From assembly GCA_014801235.1 (NCBI GenBank), contig JAAVEM010000025.1, forward strand, positions 219,911-260,235: a DNA stretch of 40,325 nucleotides, in the 5' to 3' direction. The notes below the pieces were generated by a model that had not been told where the DNA came from, ran no database searches, and saw only the letters and a list, made by a program, of their open reading frames with translations. This document shows, in pieces, positions 14,916-22,606 of this stretch. Numbering within the stretch: the first letter of the stretch is position 1; the number at the start of each line of letters is the position of its first letter. The stretch is from Bacteroides sp. (GTDB lineage Bacteria; Bacteroidota; Bacteroidia; Bacteroidales; Muribaculaceae). A program made the translations under genes and the position numbers.

Positions 14916-15527
14916 TTAATGTTTTTTCTCTCTTGAAACACTCCCCAAATATCCCCCATGATGACGCTTGGCATACTCTTCGCGGGTGAAGCCGATGGCT
15001 TTCATGACATTGACCACGAGCACATCGCCGATCACCGTCATCATCGTGGTCGAAGTGGTGGGAGTGAGCCCCAGGGGACACACTTCGGGGGCTCCGCCGG
15101 TGAACAGAGTCACGTTAGCCATCTCGGCGAGCTCGCTCTCGGCATTGCCGGTTATGACAATCAGCGGAATATCCTCATAAAGATTACGAGCCAGCAGCAC
15201 CAGATCGATGATCTCGCGCGTCTTGCCCGAATTAGAGATGAGCAGCAGCACATCGTCGGGCTGCAAAACCCCCAGATCGCCATGCTGCGCCTCGGCAGGA
15301 TGGAGATTCACGGCGGGGGTGCCGGTCGAAGAAAAAGTGGTGGCGATATTCATCGCTATCTGCCCCGCTTTTCCCATTCCTGAAGTCACTACTTTTCCAT
15401 GACGGCGGTGAACCCGCTCGATTATAAGCTCAACGGCGCGGTCATAACCGTCAGTGACAGGAATATTTGCGATAGCGCGGCTCTCCTTTTCGAGAATCTC
15501 GCGCATGGATTCTTGGACACTACTCAT
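14916..15527 (-). CDS. SIS-domain sugar isomerase (KpsF/GutQ type, no CBS domains)
   Basis: The 203-residue protein is a single SIS domain of the arabinose-5-phosphate isomerase type. It shows VVTSGMGKAGQIAMNIATTFSSTG, HPAEAQHGDLG and LISNSGKTREI, the phosphosugar-binding signatures. It probably interconverts ribulose-5-phosphate and arabinose-5-phosphate, the first step to Kdo for lipid A. The C-terminal CBS pair of E. coli KdsD is absent, as in some short homologs. The last residues (HHGGYLGSVSR) resemble the end of the catalytic domain in longer homologs, so it looks complete. ATG codons at 15527 and 15536 are both possible. It is followed four bases later by the PfkB-like gene. Confidence 0.85.
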   Translation of the reverse strand: MSSVQESMREILEKESRAIANIPVTDGYDRAVELIIERVHRRHGKVVTSGMGKAGQIAMNIATTFSSTGTPAVNLHPAEAQHGDLGVLQPDDVLLLISNSGKTREIIDLVLLARNLYEDIPLIVITGNAESELAEMANVTLFTGGAPEVCPLGLTPTTSTTMMTVIGDVLVVNVMKAIGFTREEYAKRHHGGYLGSVSREKKH

Positions 15528-15585
15528 GAGGAACAATCTCTATTATTACGCAAAGATAACATTTTTCCCGCCAAAAATCCAAACC

Positions 15586-17073
15586 TCAGAACTTATATGT
15601 AGCCATCAGCTTCGCCGACAGCGACGTTGACTCCACATGAGGGAAATCGCGATAGTGGGTCGACCTCAGGTAGTGGTCGAGCAAAAGCGAGAGATAAAGA
15701 CGGTCATGCAACTTCATGTCGGCACGGAACTGAGTGACATTGAACGACGCCACCGACCGATCGCCCTGGGCGTTAAGAGTTCTGTAGTCGACCCTGGCGA
15801 GATTGGTCTTTTCATGATAACCCACCCAGGTGAACAGGCGGTAATACTCATGAGAGAGCGACATCGAAAAACGGTCGCCGTCAAAAACCATGTTGACTCC
15901 GCCCTTCAGCGAAAAGCCGCTCGCAAGATTATAATTGCGGTCATCAACCATATAATAATCCGAAAGCACCGACCCGAGAATCACGGCATTGGCATGGGCA
16001 TAGGCGTCGAGCACCCAGCGCCGTCTCTGAATGTCGCGGAAAAACACCCCTCCGCCAAGGCTGGCGGGAATGCCGAGCTTGTAGGGCACATGACCTGAAG
16101 CTATGGTGTCAGAGTCGAAGAAGTCAAAGTGCTGGAAGAGCCCCACGCTCAAGTGGGTGTCCTTCTCCTCAAGAAGCTCCCTGCCGATGAGGCGCCCCTT
16201 TATTTCAAGATGGCTCAGCACGGGCTGGGTCTTCATGAAATTAAGGCTCGCGCTGAACGTGAAGTAGTCATAGGGCTTACTGCTCTTCAATTCGAAGCGG
16301 TCGCCATACTCCACGTTGAGCTCCATCGCGCCGCCAAACTTCACATAGCTGTTGTCATGATGATAGTCGAGCATTCGGGTTCCAAGTGAAATCTCGACAG
16401 CGATGTTGGGAATACCGAAAATCTTGCCCGAGGTGGGGCGCGTTCTCCACGCGTCGCCGGTGAGAATGCGGGTGACGCCGCGCATCGGCGACAGCAGGAA
16501 ACCGGTGATCTCCCTGCCCACACGGTCGGCTCCGCGGGCGCGGTCGTCAAGCACGAGGTCGGAGGCGCGGAAACAAACCTCACCAATACACATTCCTCCT
16601 ATCGGAGTGGCTATGATATCATTGGTCGACGGATATTCACACTCCATAAACAGCTCCCACATGGCGCTCCCGGCGATGGCAAATAATCCCGACTTCCAGT
16701 AGTTGTACCCGTTGGCGCGGGCGGCGTTATAATACAGGCTGCCATTGTAGGGATGAAGAAACATGTTGGTGTTGAGATTGTCATTATCCCACTTGAAACC
16801 GTGCTTGAAATTCTCTTTTATAGTGTTGAAATTAATGTAAGACCAGTCACCATGCTGAACATAGCGGTCAAAAGCCCACAAACCGATGTTGAAACCAAAC
16901 ACCTCGCCGGCGCCTCTCCAGAAATGCTCCTTGCCATAATAGGCGACATCGGCGCTGTCAGGCGCCTGCTGAAGACGCGAATATATCTTAATGGGCATCT
17001 GCGCTCCGGCGCCGCAAGGCGCAACAGCCGCCAACGCGACAACAACTGTCAGTATGAAAGTCCTGATACTCAT
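15586..17073 (-). CDS. DUF3943 domain-containing outer-membrane-type protein
   Basis: The 495-residue protein starts with a Sec signal (MSIRTFILTVVVALAAV..., cleavage near GAGA). The N-terminal half contains the DUF3943-type region with FWRGAGEVFGFNIGLWAFDRY, FKHGFKWDNDNLNTNMFLHPYNGSLYYN and FMECEYPSTNDIIATPIGG. The second half has many alternating aromatic/polar strands and ends in KLMATYKF, with a terminal Phe typical of outer-membrane beta barrels. The family's function is unknown; an outer-membrane location is inferred. It is upstream of the SIS isomerase gene by 58 bases, perhaps in the same transcript. Confidence 0.82.
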   Translation of the reverse strand: MSIRTFILTVVVALAAVAPCGAGAQMPIKIYSRLQQAPDSADVAYYGKEHFWRGAGEVFGFNIGLWAFDRYVQHGDWSYINFNTIKENFKHGFKWDNDNLNTNMFLHPYNGSLYYNAARANGYNYWKSGLFAIAGSAMWELFMECEYPSTNDIIATPIGGMCIGEVCFRASDLVLDDRARGADRVGREITGFLLSPMRGVTRILTGDAWRTRPTSGKIFGIPNIAVEISLGTRMLDYHHDNSYVKFGGAMELNVEYGDRFELKSSKPYDYFTFSASLNFMKTQPVLSHLEIKGRLIGRELLEEKDTHLSVGLFQHFDFFDSDTIASGHVPYKLGIPASLGGGVFFRDIQRRRWVLDAYAHANAVILGSVLSDYYMVDDRNYNLASGFSLKGGVNMVFDGDRFSMSLSHEYYRLFTWVGYHEKTNLARVDYRTLNAQGDRSVASFNVTQFRADMKLHDRLYLSLLLDHYLRSTHYRDFPHVESTSLSAKLMATYKF

Positions 17074-17408
17074 TATATTCCCTCAATTAAACCAGTGAAA
17101 CGATAACACTTTTCGCACTCTAAGCGATGCTTTACAATGATATAACAATCGAAAGCGCGTTTTTGTCCAGACCTGCGACAAAGAATTTTTCGTCACCCCC
17201 TTCCAATGAATATAATTTCGTACCGGAATAATATTAAAATTGTGCCTAAATTCAAAATCACGGCATTTTTTCAATATTTTTTTCACGATGTCCATTTTTT
17301 AAATGACACCGCACTGATTTTTTTTCTATCTTTGTAAACTGTTGCACAAGTGCAGGCTCACTACCCTTTGCACGCTTAAATTTATTAACCATTTAATATT
17401 GAGAGACA
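17074..17408. other. Divergent intergenic region upstream of kduD
   Basis: These 335 bases lie between the DUF3943 gene (minus) and kduD (plus). They contain a TATCTTTG -7 match at 17327-17334 and the inverted repeat TGCAC-AA-GTGCA at 17343-17354, right at the predicted transcription start. A 70-codon minus-strand frame at 17083-17295 is not convincing. Nothing else is recognised. Confidence 0.6.
17327..17354 (+). promoter_or_regulatory. Candidate kduD operon promoter with overlapping inverted repeat
   Basis: TATCTTTG (17327-17334) fits TAnnTTTG and predicts a start near 17341. The repeat TGCAC-AA-GTGCA (17343-17354) directly overlaps the expected start, a classic position for a repressor operator. 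No regulator gene is present, so its ligand and protein are unknown. The leader to the kduD ATG is about 68 bases. Confidence 0.45.
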
Positions 17409-18212
17409 ATGAACCAATTCTTAAATTTTTCTCTGGAAGGCAAGGTTGCTTTGGTGACCGGAGCTTCTTACGGCATTGGATTCGCTATCGCTTCAGCATT
17501 TGCTGAACAGGGCGCAAAAATCTGCTTTAACGACATCAATCAGGAACTCGTTGACAAGGGTATTGCCGCCTATGCTGAAAAAGGCATCCAGGTTCACGGA
17601 TATGTTTGCGACGTGACCGACGAACCCGCCGTTCAAAAAATGGTGGCTACTATCGCTGCCGAAGTAGGCCCCATCGACATTCTGGTTAATAACGCCGGCA
17701 TCATCCGCCGCGTGCCCATGCACGAAATGGAAGCTTCTGACTTCCGTCGCGTGATCGACATCGACCTCACCGCTCCGTTTATCGTGGCTAAGGCTGTGCT
17801 TCCTTCAATGATGGAACGCCGCCAGGGTAAGATCATCAACATCTGCTCTATGATGTCGGAACTCGGTCGCGAAACAGTGAGCGCATACGCTGCCGCAAAG
17901 GGCGGTCTCAAGATGCTCACCCGCAACATCTGCTCAGAATATGGCGAATACAACATCCAGTGTAACGGTATCGGCCCGGGTTACATCGCAACTCCCCAGA
18001 CCGCTCCCCTCCGCGAAAGACAGCCCGATGGCAGCCGTCATCCGTTTGACTCATTCATCTGCGCCAAGACTCCCGCAGGCCGCTGGCTTGATCCTCAGGA
18101 GCTCACCGGTCCCGCAGTGTTCCTTGCGTCAGAGGCTTCAAATGCCGTAAACGGCCACGTGCTCTATGTTGACGGCGGTATCCTCGCTTACATCGGAAAG
18201 CAACCTAAATAA
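17409..18212 (+). CDS. kduD: Short-chain dehydrogenase, KduD / gluconate 5-dehydrogenase type
   Basis: The 267-residue protein is a classical SDR. It has the cofactor motif TGASYGIG (17-24), NNAG (94-97), and the catalytic Ser147, Tyr160 and Lys164 in the YAAAK block. Its closest functional types are KduD, which converts 2,5-diketo-3-deoxygluconate to KDG, and gluconate 5-dehydrogenase. Location in an operon with kdgK, kdgA and kduI favours the KduD role. It is the first gene of that operon and has the GCT/CGT/GGT-leaning codon style of kdgK and kdgA, suggesting high expression. A strong hairpin lies between it and the EIIC gene. Confidence 0.88.
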   Translation: MNQFLNFSLEGKVALVTGASYGIGFAIASAFAEQGAKICFNDINQELVDKGIAAYAEKGIQVHGYVCDVTDEPAVQKMVATIAAEVGPIDILVNNAGIIRRVPMHEMEASDFRRVIDIDLTAPFIVAKAVLPSMMERRQGKIINICSMMSELGRETVSAYAAAKGGLKMLTRNICSEYGEYNIQCNGIGPGYIATPQTAPLRERQPDGSRHPFDSFICAKTPAGRWLDPQELTGPAVFLASEASNAVNGHVLYVDGGILAYIGKQPK

Positions 18213-18235
18213 GGCAACCATTATTGCCAAAACAT

Positions 18236-18266
18236 ACCACTGCGGAGCGTAAAGCCCCGCAGTGGT
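18236..18266 (+). other. Intercistronic hairpin between kduD and the EIIC gene
   Basis: ACCACTGCGG (18236-18245) pairs perfectly with CCGCAGTGGT (18257-18266), and inner bases can extend the stem. No T tract follows, so it is not a standard terminator. Such stems can protect the upstream mRNA 3' end and lower downstream expression. Confidence 0.7.
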
Positions 18267-18295
18267 TATACCTAAAAGTATCCATTATCACTTTC

Positions 18296-19702
18296 ATGGA
18301 AGAAGTTTTTAAATATATAATAGGTCTTGGAGCGGCGGTGATGATGCCCATCATCTTCACTATCCTCGGAACCTGTATCGGCATAAAATTCGGCGACGCG
18401 TTCAAAAGCGGACTGAAGGTTGGTGTAGGATTCATCGGTCTTTCAGTAATCACCGCCCTTCTCACATCCAGTCTCGGACCGGCACTAACCAAAGTAGTAG
18501 AAATCTATAACCTCGACCTTCCGGTATTCGACATGGGCTGGCCTGCCGCCGCCGCTGTCGCCTACAACACAGCCGTGGGCGCGTTCATCATACCGGTGTG
18601 CCTCGGAGTAAACCTTATCATGTTGCTGACTAAAACGACCCAGACCGTCAACATCGACCTCTGGAACTACTGGCACTTCGCCTTCATCGGCGCCGTCGTT
18701 TACTTTGTCAGCGGTTCAATCGCCTGGGGATTCTTCGCAGCAATCATCTGCTACATCATCACCCTGGTGCTTGCCGATATCACAGCCAAGAAGTTCCAGT
18801 CGTTCTACGAAAACATGGAGGGCATCTCAATTCCCCAGCCTTTCTGCCAGGGATTCGCCCCGTTTGCCTGGATTATCAACAAGGGTCTCGACAAGATTCC
18901 CGGGATGAACAAGCTGGAAATCGACGCCGAAGGACTTAAACGCAAATTCGGAATCATGGGTGAGCCGCTATTCCTCGGCGTTGTCGTGGGCATCGCCATC
19001 GGCTGCCTCTCTTACAGCAGCTGGAACGAGATCGTCGACAACATTCCCGCCATCCTCGGACTCGGCATCAAGATGGGCGCCGTGATGGAGCTTATCCCCC
19101 GCATCACCGTTCTCTTTATCGAAGGCTTGAAGCCCATCAGCGACGCCACCCGCGCCCTGATAGCGCGCAAGTTCAAAGGTGCCGAAGGTCTTTCAATCGG
19201 AATGAGCCCGGCGCTTGTCATCGGACACCCCACCACTCTCGTGGTTTCATTGCTCCTCATCCCCGTGACCCTCGCCCTCGCCGTGTTCCTTCCCGGCAAC
19301 GAGTTCTTGCCGCTCGCATCGCTTGCCGGAATGTTCTACGTGTTCCCCCTCATCCTCCCCTTCACCAAGGGAAATGTGCTTAAGACTTTCATCATCGGAC
19401 TGATCATAATGGTGGGCAGCCTTTACATGGTGACCAACATCGCCCCGGCGTTCACAGAAGCAGCCCGCGACGTGTACGCGCAGACGGGCGACGCCGCCGT
19501 GAGAATCCCCGAAGGATTCTCGGCAGGTAGCCTTGACTTTGCCGGCAGCCCGCTCGGATGGGTCATCTACCAGTGCTGCCACTCTCTGAAGTGGATCGGC
19601 GCCGGCATCCTCGTTATCTGCACAATGGGTATGGTCGTGTGGAACCGCATGAACATCATCCGCTCACAGAAAATGATGGATCAGGCTCAATCAATGAAAT
19701 AA
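18296..19702 (+). CDS. PTS galactitol-family EIIC permease (GatC-like), orphan
   Basis: The 468-residue polytopic membrane protein resembles the EIIC component of the galactitol PTS family. Supports include the N-terminal EEVFKYIIGLGAAVMMPIIF, the repeated hydrophobic segments, GFIGLSVITALL, VAYNTAVGAFIIPVCLGVNLIMLL and NIDLWNYWHF. A later conserved segment is SIGMSPALVIGHPTTLV. About ten membrane segments are likely. No EIIA, EIIB, HPr or EI gene is nearby, and Bacteroidetes generally lack sugar PTS, so it probably works as a secondary permease. Its place between kduD and kdgK suggests a KDG-like or keto-deoxyuronate substrate. I start at the ATG at 18296; a longer frame at 18224 includes the hairpin. 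Confidence 0.85.
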   Translation: MEEVFKYIIGLGAAVMMPIIFTILGTCIGIKFGDAFKSGLKVGVGFIGLSVITALLTSSLGPALTKVVEIYNLDLPVFDMGWPAAAAVAYNTAVGAFIIPVCLGVNLIMLLTKTTQTVNIDLWNYWHFAFIGAVVYFVSGSIAWGFFAAIICYIITLVLADITAKKFQSFYENMEGISIPQPFCQGFAPFAWIINKGLDKIPGMNKLEIDAEGLKRKFGIMGEPLFLGVVVGIAIGCLSYSSWNEIVDNIPAILGLGIKMGAVMELIPRITVLFIEGLKPISDATRALIARKFKGAEGLSIGMSPALVIGHPTTLVVSLLLIPVTLALAVFLPGNEFLPLASLAGMFYVFPLILPFTKGNVLKTFIIGLIIMVGSLYMVTNIAPAFTEAARDVYAQTGDAAVRIPEGFSAGSLDFAGSPLGWVIYQCCHSLKWIGAGILVICTMGMVVWNRMNIIRSQKMMDQAQSMK

Positions 19703-19747
19703 ATAACCAAATTAAATACATTAAGTCTAACCAATTATTAAAGAAAA

Positions 19748-20770
19748 ATGAGTAAAGTAGTAACTTTAGGTGAAATCATGCTTCGCCTCTCGCCGGAAGG
19801 CTGTTATCGTTTATTGCAAGTAGACAACTTCAACGTAATCTGGGGTGGTGGCGAAGCTAACGTAGCCGTAAGCTGCGCTAACTACGGACATGACGCATAT
19901 TTCGTTTCAAAACTTCCTAAACACGAAATCGGACAGGCTGCTGTCAACGCTCTTCGTCGCTATGGCGTGAAGACCGACCACATCGCCCGCGGCGGTAACC
20001 GTGTAGGTATCTATTATTGCGAAACCGGCGCTTCAATGCGTCCTTCAAAAGTCATATATGACCGCGCAGGCTCTTCAATCGCTGAAGCTGATCCCGCCGA
20101 CTTCGACTTTGACGCAATCATGGAAGGCGCTGACTGGTTCCACTGGAGCGGCATCACTCCCGCCATCTCTGACAAGGCTGCCGAACTCACCCGTCTTGCC
20201 TGCGAAGCTGCAAAGCGTCACGGCGTGACTGTCAGCGTTGACCTCAACTTCCGCAAAAAACTTTGGACCAAGGAAAAAGCTCAGTCAATCATGCGTCCGT
20301 TGATGAAATATGTAGATGTTTGCATCGGCAACGAAGAAGACGCTGAACTCTGCCTCGGATTCAAACCCGACGCTGACGTAGAAGCCGGCGAAACTTCAGC
20401 TGAAGGCTACAAGGGCATCTTCAAGGCTATGGCTAAAGAATTCGGATTCAAGTATGTCATCTCTACTCTCCGCGAGTCATTCTCAGCTACCCACAACGGC
20501 TGGAAGGCTATGATCTACAACGGCGAGGAATTCTATGAATCAAAACGCTATGATATCAACCCGATCATCGACCGCGTAGGTGGCGGCGACTCTTTCTCAG
20601 GCGGTATCATCCACGGTCTTCTCACCAAGCCTAACCAGGCAGAGGCTCTTGAATTTGCAGTTGCAGCTTCAGCCCTCAAGCACACTATCCCCGGCGACTT
20701 CAACCTCGTCACTGTTGAAGAAGTTGAATCACTCGCAGGCGGTAACGCTAACGGCCGCGTTCAGCGCTAA
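19748..20770 (+). CDS. kdgK: 2-dehydro-3-deoxygluconate kinase
   Basis: The 340-residue protein is a PfkB-family sugar kinase phosphorylating KDG to KDG-6-phosphate. It has TLGEIMLRLSPEG at the start, IWGGGEANVAVSCANYG in the substrate and di-Gly region, SVDLNFRKKLW and GNEEDAELCLG. The catalytic motif DRVGGGDSFSGG contains the base Asp281. Length and the early RLSPEG are typical of the Bacteroidetes form. It is followed by KDPG aldolase after a strong hairpin, completing the lower uronate route. Its GCT/CGT-leaning codons suggest strong expression. Confidence 0.94.
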   Translation: MSKVVTLGEIMLRLSPEGCYRLLQVDNFNVIWGGGEANVAVSCANYGHDAYFVSKLPKHEIGQAAVNALRRYGVKTDHIARGGNRVGIYYCETGASMRPSKVIYDRAGSSIAEADPADFDFDAIMEGADWFHWSGITPAISDKAAELTRLACEAAKRHGVTVSVDLNFRKKLWTKEKAQSIMRPLMKYVDVCIGNEEDAELCLGFKPDADVEAGETSAEGYKGIFKAMAKEFGFKYVISTLRESFSATHNGWKAMIYNGEEFYESKRYDINPIIDRVGGGDSFSGGIIHGLLTKPNQAEALEFAVAASALKHTIPGDFNLVTVEEVESLAGGNANGRVQR

Positions 20771-20792
20771 TCAAAACTCAATAAAAACATTC

Positions 20793-20823
20793 AGTCTTAT
20801 CGGGCTCCGCGCCCGGTAAGACT
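20793..20823 (+). other. Intercistronic hairpin between kdgK and kdgA
   Basis: A 13-bp stem with one G-U pair (20793-20805 with 20811-20823) and loop TCCGC occupies the gap between the two genes. No T tract follows directly, so read-through is expected. It may stabilise mRNA or set the kinase:aldolase ratio. Confidence 0.75.
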
Positions 20824-20852
20824 AATTTGAATAAAACAGTCCAATAACAATT

Positions 20853-21512
20853 ATGGCAAAATTTGATAAAGTGGCAGTTCTCGCCAAGATGGCGGAAGCT
20901 CCTATCGTTCCGGTGTTCTATCACAAGGACGCCGAAGTGGCAAAACAGGTCGTAAAGGCTTGCTATGAAGGCGGTATCCGCGCTTTCGAATTCACCAACC
21001 GCGGCGATTTCGCTCACGAAGTGTTTGCTGAAGTCGTTAAATTCGCAGCTAAAGAATGTCCTGAAATGGCTATCGGCGTAGGCTCTATCGTTGACCCCGC
21101 TACCGCTGCTCTCTATCTTCAGCTTGGCGCATGCTTCATCGTTGGTCCGTTGTTCAACCCCGAAATCTCAAAGATTTGCAACCGCCGTCTTGTTCCCTAC
21201 ACTCCCGGCTGCGGCACAATCAGCGAGGTAGGTTTCGCTCAGGAATGCGGATGCGACCTTTGCAAGGTGTTCCCCGGCGACGTTCTCGGACCGAAATTCG
21301 TGAAAGGACTTCTCGCCCCCATGTCATGGTCAAAACTCATGGTTACCGGCGGTGTTGAACCCACAGCTGAAAACCTCAAGTCATGGTTTGACGCAGGCGT
21401 ATACTGCGTTGGTATGGGTTCTAAACTTTTCCCGAAAGACAAAGTACAGGCAGGCGACTGGGCTTACGTTACTGAAAAGTGCCGCGAGTCTTTGAGCTAT
21501 GCAAAGAAATAA
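20853..21512 (+). CDS. eda: KDPG aldolase (2-dehydro-3-deoxy-phosphogluconate aldolase)
   Basis: The 219-residue class I aldolase splits KDG-6-phosphate to pyruvate and glyceraldehyde-3-phosphate. Motifs include [11 protein letters not shown] with the catalytic Glu46, [41 protein letters not shown] and the Schiff-base Lys138 in [11 protein letters not shown]. It ends in MVTGGVEPT, a phosphate-binding segment. Length is close to E. coli Eda. It is the common end point of the galacturonate branch (UxaC-UxaB-UxaA) and the unsaturated-uronate branch (KduI-KduD). kduI follows after 13 bases. Confidence 0.95.
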   Translation: MAKFDKVAVLAKMAEAPIVPVFYHKDAEVAKQVVKACYEGGIRAFEFTNRGDFAHEVFAEVVKFAAKECPEMAIGVGSIVDPATAALYLQLGACFIVGPLFNPEISKICNRRLVPYTPGCGTISEVGFAQECGCDLCKVFPGDVLGPKFVKGLLAPMSWSKLMVTGGVEPTAENLKSWFDAGVYCVGMGSKLFPKDKVQAGDWAYVTEKCRESLSYAKK

Positions 21513-21525
21513 ATCCTTATAAATA

Positions 21526-22446
21526 ATGAAAAAAATAATCCTTAGTGTAGCATTGGCTATGGCGACATTATCAGCAGGAGCTGTCACCAACTACAGCATC
21601 ATGAGGGCATGTCACCCCGATGACGTGAAGCATTACGACACCGCAACCTTGCGCGAACGCTTCACAATGCCCACCGTGATCGCGCCCGACACCATCAACC
21701 TCACCTACTCGATGTATGACCGCCTCATCTTCGGCGGCGTTTCTCCCGTCAACACCGTTGTCGAGCTTGAGACCATCGACCCGCTTAAGGCTGAGTATTT
21801 CCTCGAACGCCGCGAGCTCGGAGCAATCAACATCGGAGGCCCCGGCATCATCAACGTTGACGGCAAGGACTATGAGCTCAACTTCAAGGACGCCCTCTAT
21901 GTAGGTAAAGGCAACAAGAAAGTGACTTTCCGCAGCAAGGACAAGACCAACCCCGCCAAGTTCTACATCAACTCAACTCCCGCCCACAAGGAATACAAGA
22001 CTCAGCTCATCACCATCGACGGACGCAAGGGCTCGCTCAAAGCCAACTCTTTCGCAGCCGGCTCGATGGAAGAGAGCAACGACCGCGTCATCAATCAGCT
22101 CATCGTCAACAACGTGCTTGAAGAGGGACCGTGCCAGCTCCAGATGGGTCTCACCGAGTTGAAGCCGGGAAGCGTGTGGAACACAATGCCTGCCCACACT
22201 CACGACCGTCGCGTTGAAGCATACTTCTACTTCAATGTGCCCGCCGGAAACGCAATCGCTCACTTCATGGGCGAACCTCAGGAAAACCGTGTAATCTGGC
22301 TCCACAACGAGCAGGCTGTTCAAAGCCCCGAGTGGTCAATCCACGCTGCCGCCGGAACCAGCAACTACATGTTCATCTGGGGTATGGGTGGTGAAAACCT
22401 TGACTATGGCGACATGGACAAAATCACCTACCTTGAAATGAAGTAA
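21526..22446 (+). CDS. kduI: 5-dehydro-4-deoxy-D-glucuronate isomerase with an N-terminal signal peptide
   Basis: The 306-residue protein is a KduI isomerase, interconverting 5-keto-4-deoxyuronate and 2,5-diketo-3-deoxygluconate. The metal ligands are visible: H224, H226 and E231 in [15 protein letters not shown], and H273 in [16 protein letters not shown]. Unlike the roughly 280-residue cytoplasmic enzymes, it begins with [18 protein letters not shown], a Sec-type signal. The normal KduI N-terminus ([19 protein letters not shown]) follows at once. There is no ATG where the cytoplasmic form would start, and the next internal Met26 would delete conserved residues. Periplasmic location is therefore inferred. 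A strong terminator follows, making it the last gene of the operon. Confidence 0.9.
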   Translation: MKKIILSVALAMATLSAGAVTNYSIMRACHPDDVKHYDTATLRERFTMPTVIAPDTINLTYSMYDRLIFGGVSPVNTVVELETIDPLKAEYFLERRELGAINIGGPGIINVDGKDYELNFKDALYVGKGNKKVTFRSKDKTNPAKFYINSTPAHKEYKTQLITIDGRKGSLKANSFAAGSMEESNDRVINQLIVNNVLEEGPCQLQMGLTELKPGSVWNTMPAHTHDRRVEAYFYFNVPAGNAIAHFMGEPQENRVIWLHNEQAVQSPEWSIHAAAGTSNYMFIWGMGGENLDYGDMDKITYLEMK

Positions 22447-22467
22447 ACTTCATCCCATTCATCCAAT

Positions 22468-22499
22468 AAAAAAGCTGCATGACTCATGCAGCTTTTTTT
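22468..22499. terminator. Terminator of the kduD-kduI operon
   Basis: AAAAAAGCTGCAT (22468-22480) and ATGCAGCTTTTTT (22486-22498) form a 13-bp stem with loop GACTC and a T tract, 21 bases after the kduI stop. Confidence 0.9.
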
Positions 22500-22568
22500 A
22501 TACCTCTCCACGAAACAGCCGCTAAAGACTTTTGCACGATTTTTATAACGCTTCCGCTCCATTATCAA

Positions 22569-22576
22569 TATATTTG
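22569..22576 (+). promoter_or_regulatory. Candidate -7 element for the GH2-esterase operon
   Basis: TATATTTG matches TAnnTTTG and lies 30 bases before the GH2 ATG at 22607. The -33 region has no TTG at the optimal distance. Confidence 0.5.
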
Positions 22577-22606
22577 TACCTACAAACATCCCCAAACTGC
22601 TACATC

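Noticed and set aside
17083-17295. 70-codon minus-strand frame between the DUF3943 gene and kduD
   Set aside because: Composition is unusual (many Arg, Lys, Trp), there is no signal or family motif, and the region is probably the upstream control DNA of two divergent genes.
18296-19702. Reading the EIIC protein as proof of a working PTS in this organism
   Set aside because: No EI, HPr, EIIA or EIIB is visible, so only the membrane-domain homology is supported.
22532-22606. Longer N-terminus for the GH2 enzyme starting at 22532
   Set aside because: It would include the TATATTTG promoter match and hide the signal peptide; the ATG at 22607 is preferred.
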